From contig JBEVDW010000308.1 of NCBI GenBank assembly GCA_040513115.1, positions 1 through 7,456 of the forward strand: 7,456 nucleotides of DNA, given 5' to 3'. The notes beneath the pieces were generated by a model. The model was not told the origin of the DNA, did not search any database, and was given only the letters and a program-made list of their open reading frames with translations. Position numbers and translations under genes: made by a program. Shown here piece after piece: positions 1-4,768 of this stretch; position 1 is the first letter of the stretch, and each line of letters opens with the position of its first letter. The stretch is from DATELY01 sp040513115. GTDB lineage: Bacteria; Pseudomonadota; Gammaproteobacteria; Steroidobacterales; Steroidobacteraceae.

Positions 1-274
1 CGTAACCGCCGAGCGCGAAGAACGCGGCGTGACCCAGGCTCAAGATGCCGCAGTAACCCCACACGAGGTCGACGGCGATCGCGAGCAGCGCGTACGTCAT
101 GTACTTGCCGATGAGCGTCATCGTGTAGGTCGACACGTTCAGCGCCGAGTCGATCGGCGTGAGCGCATGCAATGCAGGGACGCCCACACCCACCAGCAGT
201 AGCAACGCAAAGAACACCTGCGTACCGCGTTCGGTGCGCAGCGCATTCAGCAATGGGGAATCGGACAGGGTCAT
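1..274 (-). CDS. urtC: UrtC, urea ABC transporter permease (N-terminal part)
   Basis: This is the second membrane subunit of a urea ABC importer, of the LivM branched-chain amino-acid permease family. Only the first 91 codons lie in the window; the gene leaves through the left edge. A short cytoplasmic start (MTLSDSPLLNALRTERG) is followed by a hydrophobic helix (about residues 19-38), then a second membrane segment leading into DLVWGYCGILSLGHAAFFALGGY-like sequence around residues 68-91; the G-x-x-S-L-G-H-A-A-F-F motif is typical of LivM/UrtC. The ATG shares one base with the urtB stop (TGATG), and a GGAGG Shine-Dalgarno (279-283) lies 4 nt upstream, so translational coupling is likely. With UrtB it should form the inner-membrane channel. 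The assignment to UrtC rather than a generic LivM rests mainly on the neighbouring urtA and urtB. Confidence 0.93.
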   Translation of the reverse strand, partial: MTLSDSPLLNALRTERGTQVFFALLLLVGVGVPALHALTPIDSALNVSTYTMTLIGKYMTYALLAIAVDLVWGYCGILSLGHAAFFALGGY

Positions 275-1962
275 CACGCCTCCGCCGCCCGGCCCTTCTG
301 CGGAAAGAGGCCGCGCGGACGCCGCTGGATGAAAAGAATGAGCGCGATGAGCACGAATATCTTCGCGAGAACCGCCCCGGCGTACGGCTCCAGCAACTTG
401 TTCACGACACCGAGCGACATGCCACCGATCAGCGTGCCCCACAGATTGCCGACGCCGCCGAACACCACGACCATGAACGAATCGATGATGTACGACTGGC
501 CGAGATTCGGCCCCACGTTGGTGAGCTGACTCAGCGCCACACCCGCGACTCCGGCGATGCCAGAACCCAAGCCGAACGTCATCGCATCCACCCATTCGGT
601 GCGCACGCCCATGGATTTCGCCATGGCACGGTTCTGCGACACGGCACGCACCTTCAAGCCCAGGCTCGTCCTGCTCAACAGCACGAGCAGCAGGGCGAAC
701 ACGATCATCATGAAGAGAACGACGTACAGGCGGTTATACGTGAGCGAGAAAGCATCGTTGATCTGCAGCGAGCCCGCCATCCATGCAGGCGTCTCCACTG
801 GACGATTGTTCGCCGTGAAGATGTCGCGCACGAGTTGTTGCAGCAGCAAGCTGATGCCGAACGTGGCCAGCAGCGTTTCCAATGGCCGGCCATAGAGAAA
901 GCGCACGACGCTGCGCTCGATCAGCACGCCCATGGCACCGGATACGAGGAACGCAACAGGAATCGCAACGAGGATCGACGCGCCGATGTGATTGGGCATC
1001 AGCAGTTGCATCACGTACGTCGTATAGGCCCCCAACATCATCAACTCGCCATGCGCCATGTTGATGACACCCATCACGCCGAACGTGATGGCGAGGCCAA
1101 TGGCAGCGAGCACCAGCACCGAGCCCAGGCTCAGCCCGAAGAACAGCGTCTCCAGGCCACCATAGAAGCTGCGGCGATTCTCGATGCCGCCGAGCACATC
1201 GATGACTTTCGCACGCACGTTCAGATCGGGCTCGGCATACGTGCCGTCTGCCGCACGTTCGGTGAGCGCCTTCAACCGGTTGTAGACGTCGGCGTTGAGA
1301 CTGCCGCGCAACGTGTCGACCGCGGCGAGGCGGGTCGCGGGGTCTGCGTTGCTCAGATCGAACAACGCGATGCCTTCGCGCATCGCAGCGCGCACGTCAT
1401 CGTCCTTCTCCTTGTCGATGTGTTGCCGCAGCAGCGGCACGGTGTCCTCATCGACGGAGCGCAGCATCTCCTTCACGGCGTTCAACCGCACGGCGCTGTC
1501 CGGATCGCTCAGGTCGAACGCTGCGATGAATCCCTTGAGCGACTTGCGCAGCTGATTGTTCGTGGTGATGCGAGCGTAGTCGTCCTGACTCGCGGGGCCG
1601 ATCGGCTTCAATGTGACCGGATCGGTGGTCGTGAAGGTGTCGCCTTCGGTGGCGATGACGACAAGCTTGTCTTCACGGCGGTAGTACAGGTTGTTGTCGA
1701 GCAAGGCTTGAAAGACGGCCTTCTTGCTCGGGTGACGCGATTGCGCGATGTCTGCGACCGCGCGTTCTTTTTGTTTGAAGTTGTTGGTTGCCAGCGCTTG
1801 CAGCTGTGTTGCGAAGGGGTCGGCGGCGAAGGAGGTCAGAGAGTAGAGGCAGAGGAACAAGAGTAGGAGAAGAGCTTCCCCGACCCCGCCCTCCCCCGCA
1901 ACGCGGGGGAGGGTTGGGGTGAGGGCAAGCCCACGCGAACGATGTGCGTTCGAGCAGATCAC
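274..1962 (-). CDS. urtB: UrtB, urea ABC transporter permease with HEAT-like N-terminal domain
   Basis: This is a LivH-family inner-membrane permease of the urea importer. With the preferred GTG start it has 562 codons. A hydrophobic segment (about residues 30-46, ending in SFAADP) looks like a signal peptide. Residues about 48-265 form a helical, charged, HEAT-like region with repeated LSDPDSAVRLNAV / LSNADPATRLAAV units, as in the long UrtB form of proteobacteria. From about residue 265 (GLETLFFGLSLGS) comes the permease, with GVINMAHGELMMLGAY and the conserved cytoplasmic loop GLKVRAVSQNRAMAKSMG that contacts the ATPases. The N terminus is uncertain. The GTG at 1962 overlaps the urtA stop (GTGA), but translation from it passes through a REP-like repeat. 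A TTG at 1860 would give 528 residues and only a very short signal. An ATG at 2103 is also in frame, but would overlap urtA by about 145 nt and is rejected. No in-frame ATG lies between 1962 and the signal region. Confidence 0.9.
   Translation of the reverse strand: MICSNAHRSRGLALTPTLPRVAGEGGVGEALLLLLFLCLYSLTSFAADPFATQLQALATNNFKQKERAVADIAQSRHPSKKAVFQALLDNNLYYRREDKLVVIATEGDTFTTTDPVTLKPIGPASQDDYARITTNNQLRKSLKGFIAAFDLSDPDSAVRLNAVKEMLRSVDEDTVPLLRQHIDKEKDDDVRAAMREGIALFDLSNADPATRLAAVDTLRGSLNADVYNRLKALTERAADGTYAEPDLNVRAKVIDVLGGIENRRSFYGGLETLFFGLSLGSVLVLAAIGLAITFGVMGVINMAHGELMMLGAYTTYVMQLLMPNHIGASILVAIPVAFLVSGAMGVLIERSVVRFLYGRPLETLLATFGISLLLQQLVRDIFTANNRPVETPAWMAGSLQINDAFSLTYNRLYVVLFMMIVFALLLVLLSRTSLGLKVRAVSQNRAMAKSMGVRTEWVDAMTFGLGSGIAGVAGVALSQLTNVGPNLGQSYIIDSFMVVVFGGVGNLWGTLIGGMSLGVVNKLLEPYAGAVLAKIFVLIALILFIQRRPRGLFPQKGRAAEA
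1889..1913. repeat. REP-like GC-rich hairpin at the urtA/urtB junction
   Basis: An 11-bp perfect inverted repeat, CCCTCCCCCGC (1889-1899) and GCGGGGGAGGG (1903-1913), encloses a 3-nt loop. On the minus strand it is preceded by CCCTCACCCCAA (about 1914-1925), the lead-in typical of a widespread family of intergenic palindromic repeats in proteobacteria. It starts 46 nt downstream of the urtA stop on the transcript. No U-tract follows, so it is not a classical terminator. Its likely effect, inferred from REP elements in other binding-protein operons, is to stabilise the upstream urtA message and lower expression of the downstream permease genes. It also falls inside the reading frame of the preferred urtB start. 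Confidence 0.8.
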
Positions 1963-3251
1963 TTGTAGTTCTGCCCCGAGCACTTCTTCGTGACCTTGTT
2001 GTAGTTGCCGCACTTGAGCGTGACCCAGTCGGCTTCCACGTCCTTGCTGCCCGGCAGGAAGTCGGACCAGGCGTCGCCCGGCACGAGACCTTCCGTCTGC
2101 CACACCACATCGAACTGGCCATCGGCGCGAATTTCACCGATGTACACGGGCTTCGTCAGATGGTGGTTCGGCAGCATCTTCGCTGTGCCGCCGGTGAGGT
2201 TCGGTGATTCGATGCCGATCATGGCATCTGCAACCTTGCTCACGTCCGTGGTCTTGGCCTTCTCCACGGCCTTCACCCACATGTTGAAGCCGATCACGTG
2301 CGCTTCCATCGGATCGTTCGTCACGCGCTTCGGATTCTTGGTGAACGCCTTCCACTTCTTGATGAACTCGGCATTGGCCGGGTTCTCGATGCTCTCGAAG
2401 TAGTTCCAGGCAGCCAGGTGACCGACGAGCGGCTTCGTGTCGATACCCGAAAGCTCTTCCTCACCGACCGAGAAGGCCACGACCGGAATGTCTTCCGCCG
2501 AGATCTTCTGGTTGCCGAGCTCTTTGTAGAACGGCACGTTGGCGTCGCCGTTAATGGTCGAGACCACCGCCGTCTTCTTGCCGGCCGAGCCGAACTTCTT
2601 GATGTCGGAAACGATGCTCTGCCAATCGGAATGACCGAACGGCGTGTAGTTGATCATGATGTCGGCCGGTGCCACGCCCTTCGCCTTGAGGTAAGCCTCG
2701 AGGATCTTGTTGGTGGTACGCGGATAGACGTAGTCCGTGCCCGCGAGCACCCAGCGCTTCACGCCGAGGTCCTTCATCAAGTAATCAACCGCAGGAATCG
2801 CTTGCTGATTCGGAGCGGCGCCGGTGTAGAACACGTTCTTCGACGACTCTTCACCCTCGTATTGCACAGGGTAGAAGAGCAGGCCGTTGTTCTTCTCGAA
2901 CACCGGCAGCACCGACTTACGTGACACCGAGGTCCAGCAACCGAACACGACCGCCACCTTATCCTTCACCAGCAACTGCTCGGCCTTCTCGGCGAACAAC
3001 GGCCAGTTGGAAGCGGGGTCGACAACAACGGCTTCGAGCTTCTTGCCCAACACGCCGCCCTTCTTGTTCTGCTCATCGATCATCATCAACACCGTGTCCT
3101 TCAGTGTCGTTTCGGAGATCGCCATCGTGCCGGAGAGCGAGTGCAGCACGCCGACCTTGATGGTGTCGGCGGCTTGCGCAAGGCTCGATGCAGCCAGAGC
3201 GACTGCTGCAGCCAAGGCTTTCAGGCCGACATTACGTGTAGTTTTCTGCAT
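1959..3251 (-). CDS. urtA: UrtA, periplasmic urea-binding protein
   Basis: This is the substrate-binding component of the urea ABC transporter, 430 residues and of normal length for the family. It captures urea in the periplasm and delivers it to UrtBC. A Sec signal peptide with basic residues (K3, R6, K11) and an Ala-rich core ends at AQA, with cleavage probably after A27. The mature protein starts ADTIKVGVLHSLSGTMAISE, the hallmark opening of UrtA and related amide-binding proteins in the type I periplasmic-binding fold. The segments GCWTSVSRKSVLPVFE and GLLFYPVQYEGEE are also typical. Two cysteines near the C terminus (C414, C424) could form a disulfide. The ATG is supported by an AGAGG Shine-Dalgarno (3261-3265) 9 nt upstream. 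Only 28 nt separate it from the porin stop, with no terminator between, so the two are probably co-transcribed. Confidence 0.96.
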   Translation of the reverse strand: MQKTTRNVGLKALAAAVALAASSLAQAADTIKVGVLHSLSGTMAISETTLKDTVLMMIDEQNKKGGVLGKKLEAVVVDPASNWPLFAEKAEQLLVKDKVAVVFGCWTSVSRKSVLPVFEKNNGLLFYPVQYEGEESSKNVFYTGAAPNQQAIPAVDYLMKDLGVKRWVLAGTDYVYPRTTNKILEAYLKAKGVAPADIMINYTPFGHSDWQSIVSDIKKFGSAGKKTAVVSTINGDANVPFYKELGNQKISAEDIPVVAFSVGEEELSGIDTKPLVGHLAAWNYFESIENPANAEFIKKWKAFTKNPKRVTNDPMEAHVIGFNMWVKAVEKAKTTDVSKVADAMIGIESPNLTGGTAKMLPNHHLTKPVYIGEIRADGQFDVVWQTEGLVPGDAWSDFLPGSKDVEADWVTLKCGNYNKVTKKCSGQNYK

Positions 3252-3279
3252 GTGTTTGCGCCTCTAGATACGTTGTAGA

Positions 3280-4356
3280 TCACATCTGGACTTGCAGACC
3301 GAGACCGATCTGCGTGTTATCGCTGCCGACATTGGGGTCGAAGCTCTGGTCGATGTAGAAGAGACTGATGCGGGCGTTGAATGCCTTGATGAGGTAGTTC
3401 AGATCGACTTCGATCGTCTCCTGATCGACGTCGCCGAGGCCGTCGAACTCGAAGGTCGCTTCGCCGTACTTCGCGAGCACCTGGAACTTGCCGATACCGA
3501 TCTCCTGCGGGAACAGATACGCGCCAAGCGCGTAGTAGCCGTCGCTTTCGTCACCGGCATAGCCACCCAGGCCGTCGTACTTGGCCCACTGCGCTTCGAA
3601 CGTCACGACACCTGCATTGCCCAGCTTCTTCTCGAGCAGGAAGTCGATCGAGTAAGCGCTGTCGTCATCGACCGTCTGGCCTGCGACGCCCACGGCAAGG
3701 AGGTCCTTCTCGCCGTAGTAGGTACCGTTCAGGTAGTAGCCGCCTTCCGGATCCCAGAAGTCGAGTTGCACACGTGCGGCACCCAGAACCTTCTCGGCGT
3801 CGTCGTTGTTCAGGAGGGCGGTCTGCTTCGTGCCGGGCACATCAAACACACCCGCCGAAACCTTGGCGATGCCGAATTGGCCCCAGTACATCACGCCGTC
3901 GGCGCGGCCAACCGACTCGGACGGATAACCATCCTGTACGCCGTCCTGATACACACCCCAGTGACTGGCGTAGTACGGACCGTAAAGATTGGAACGGTCG
4001 CTGGGCGGCAGAAAACGGCCGACCCAGATGTTGACCTCATCCGATAACGCGAACTGCGCAGCGGCATCCATCACCACGACCTTTTCGTCGCTGCCGCTGT
4101 ACTCCGTGTTGAACATCAGACTGATCTCGTCGGTCACATGGCCGCTGAGGTAGATACGCGCGCTCTCCACTTCGAAATCGTTGCTGTCGGCATCGATGTC
4201 GTCGTAGTTGGTGCTCGTGAAGCTCGTGCGCATGCCCGCACCCACAGACACCGGAGGCAAATCGACGGACGCCGCTTGAGCGATCGGCCAGGACGCAGAC
4301 GCCACGCCCAGGGCAAGCGCAACCCCGCAACGAAGCGATAAAGAGTTGGAACGCAT
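3280..4356 (-). CDS. Outer-membrane porin of the urea uptake operon (FmdC-like role)
   Basis: This is a 358-residue beta-barrel outer-membrane protein, probably a channel for urea and small amides. The signal peptide (R2, R9, hydrophobic core, AQA at 26-28) predicts cleavage after A28. The mature chain alternates polar and hydrophobic residues in many short strands, for example VESARIYLSGHV, ISLMFNTEYSG, and VNIWVGRFLPPSDRSNLYGP, which resemble OprO/OprP-type porins. The chain ends IGLGLQVQM; the last strand is amphipathic, but the final residue is Met rather than the usual Phe. An AAGGA Shine-Dalgarno lies 6 nt upstream of the ATG (4363-4367). It is the first gene of the minus-strand unit, directly ahead of urtA. 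The formamidase/amide cluster of Methylophilus has a comparable porin (FmdC) next to a UrtA-like protein; the urea role here is inferred from that context, not from motifs. Confidence 0.85.
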   Translation of the reverse strand: MRSNSLSLRCGVALALGVASASWPIAQAASVDLPPVSVGAGMRTSFTSTNYDDIDADSNDFEVESARIYLSGHVTDEISLMFNTEYSGSDEKVVVMDAAAQFALSDEVNIWVGRFLPPSDRSNLYGPYYASHWGVYQDGVQDGYPSESVGRADGVMYWGQFGIAKVSAGVFDVPGTKQTALLNNDDAEKVLGAARVQLDFWDPEGGYYLNGTYYGEKDLLAVGVAGQTVDDDSAYSIDFLLEKKLGNAGVVTFEAQWAKYDGLGGYAGDESDGYYALGAYLFPQEIGIGKFQVLAKYGEATFEFDGLGDVDQETIEVDLNYLIKAFNARISLFYIDQSFDPNVGSDNTQIGLGLQVQM

Positions 4357-4432
4357 GGATCTTCCTTCTGAACTACGTGATGGTGAACGGATGTGTTGTT
4401 GTCGCTCCTACTGCCTTGCGTGAAAGGGTGGA

Positions 4433-4530
4433 GCGCTCCCTGGCGCGGGAAGCTATGCGAACCCCTACGTGCTAAGTACGGGGCATTTGACGTACGCGGA
4501 TGGGGCGAATGACGTAGACACAGGGAGCGC
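4433..4530. repeat. 10-bp inverted repeat flanking the putative operator
   Basis: GCGCTCCCTG (4433-4442) and CAGGGAGCGC (4521-4530) are perfect reverse complements about 78 nt apart. The left copy is also part of a self-complementary GGAGCGCTCC (4430-4439). The pair brackets all three ACGT elements upstream of the porin gene. It could be a pair of regulator sites or a DNA/RNA stem base. In GC-rich DNA a 10-bp match can also arise by chance, so the function is open. Confidence 0.5.
4465..4516. promoter_or_regulatory. Phased ACGT boxes, candidate operator of the porin-urt operon
   Basis: Three ACGT cores lie at 4467, 4490 and 4512, that is 23 and 22 nt apart, about two helical turns. The second and third share the 7-mer TGACGTA (4488-4494 and 4510-4516). 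The first sits in CCCCTACGTGCTAAGTACGGGG-like sequence (4462-4483), which pairs CCCCTAC with GTA(C)GGGG. A further CTACGTGA at 4373 is close to the porin start and resembles CTACGTGC at 4465. Such phasing on one helix face is expected for multiple binding sites of a dimeric activator, perhaps the response regulator partnered with the divergent kinase. The regulator itself is not in the window. Confidence 0.4.
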
Positions 4531-4589
4531 GCGCGATGTTGGTGCGAGCCGCAAACAGCGCGCACTCGAATGCGGCAGGAGCGGCTTGC

Positions 4590-4697
4590 TGGCCAGCTGG
4601 TCTGCTGGCTGGCTGGCCAGATCGAAGGGGCGACTCACTGGTTCGCTAACCAGCGAGCCACGCCTTCTGGCCAACCAACCAGTAGACCAGTTGGCCA
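4590..4697. repeat. Long imperfect palindrome (about 108 nt) with TGGC-rich arms
   Basis: The 31-nt arms at 4590-4620 and 4667-4697 are reverse complements at 27 of 31 positions. A second, inner stem pairs 4632-4643 with 4648-4659 (10 of 12) around a CGCT loop at 4644-4647. All six differences are transitions, so each is a G-U wobble on one strand or the other (two on plus, four on minus). A few unpaired bases separate the two stems. The arms carry repeated CTGG/TGGC units, including TGGCCA at both ends. No U-tract follows, so a terminator is unlikely. It ends 12 nt before the sigma-54 promoter element. It could be a mobile palindromic repeat, a regulatory site, or a structured RNA. No flanking target duplication was seen. 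Confidence 0.85.
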
Positions 4698-4708
4698 ATT
4701 CCCCCCAA

Positions 4709-4724
4709 TGGCACATGCCTTGCT
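4709..4724 (+). promoter_or_regulatory. Sigma-54 (-24/-12) promoter of the NCS1-histidine kinase gene
   Basis: TGGCAC (4709-4714), five bases, then TTGCT (4720-4724) matches the sigma-54 consensus TGGCACG-N4-TTGCW except for A in place of G after TGGCAC. The invariant GG and GC pairs are exactly 10 nt apart. Transcription would start near 4735, about 34 nt before the ATG at 4769. Sigma-54 control is common for nitrogen-assimilation genes and fits the urea context. A possible NtrC-like half site (TGGTGC, 4540-4545) lies roughly 190 nt upstream of the predicted start, but its partner half is poor. Confidence 0.7.
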
Positions 4725-4749
4725 TCACTCACCGCACCAACAACAAAGA

Positions 4750-4768
4750 GCGGCGCGATCAACGCCGC
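4750..4768 (+). promoter_or_regulatory. Leader hairpin abutting the kinase start codon
   Basis: GCGGCG (4750-4755) and CGCCGC (4763-4768) form a perfect 6-bp GC stem with a 7-nt loop, ending on the base before the ATG at 4769. The only purine-rich stretch resembling a Shine-Dalgarno, AAAGAG (4745-4750), lies just 5' of the stem and is too far from the ATG unless the stem folds. It may modulate initiation. The stem is short, so the effect is uncertain. Confidence 0.35.

Larger units (their letters stand above)
4357..4768. promoter_or_regulatory. Divergent control region between the porin-urt operon and the sensor kinase
   Basis: These 412 nt hold no convincing gene; the short open frames here are by-products of the repeats. 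From left to right the region contains the porin Shine-Dalgarno, an inverted repeat enclosing phased ACGT elements (4433-4530), a long imperfect palindrome (4590-4697), a sigma-54 promoter for the plus strand (4709-4724), and a small hairpin abutting the kinase start codon (4750-4768). The promoter for the minus-strand operon must also lie here or in the left half. I found no good sigma-70 or sigma-54 match for it, which suggests an activator-dependent promoter. Confidence 0.75.

Noticed and set aside
172..1866. Long plus-strand open frame of 564 codons opposite urtB
   Set aside because: Its product is a His/Arg/Gln-rich composition typical of the antisense of a GC-rich gene, with no recognisable fold, and it lies fully opposite the well-supported urtB.
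1963..2103. Extension of UrtB to an ATG at 2103
   Set aside because: It would overlap urtA by about 145 nt and encode an Arg/Gln-rich stretch that is only the out-of-frame reading of urtA.
4447..4466. Possible sigma-54 element on the minus strand (GG-N10-GC in GGGGTTCGCATAGC) for the porin-urt operon
   Set aside because: Only the GG/GC spacing fits; the conserved CAC after GG and the full TTGC are missing.
4590..4697. Palindrome as a rho-independent terminator
   Set aside because: There is no U-tract on either side, and it lies between divergent genes where no transcript needs to end.
4465..4728. Minus-strand open frame of 87 codons across the palindrome
   Set aside because: Its low-complexity Trp/Leu/Ala/Ser pattern comes from the TGGC-rich arms. 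It has no good Shine-Dalgarno and no domain, and it covers promoter elements.
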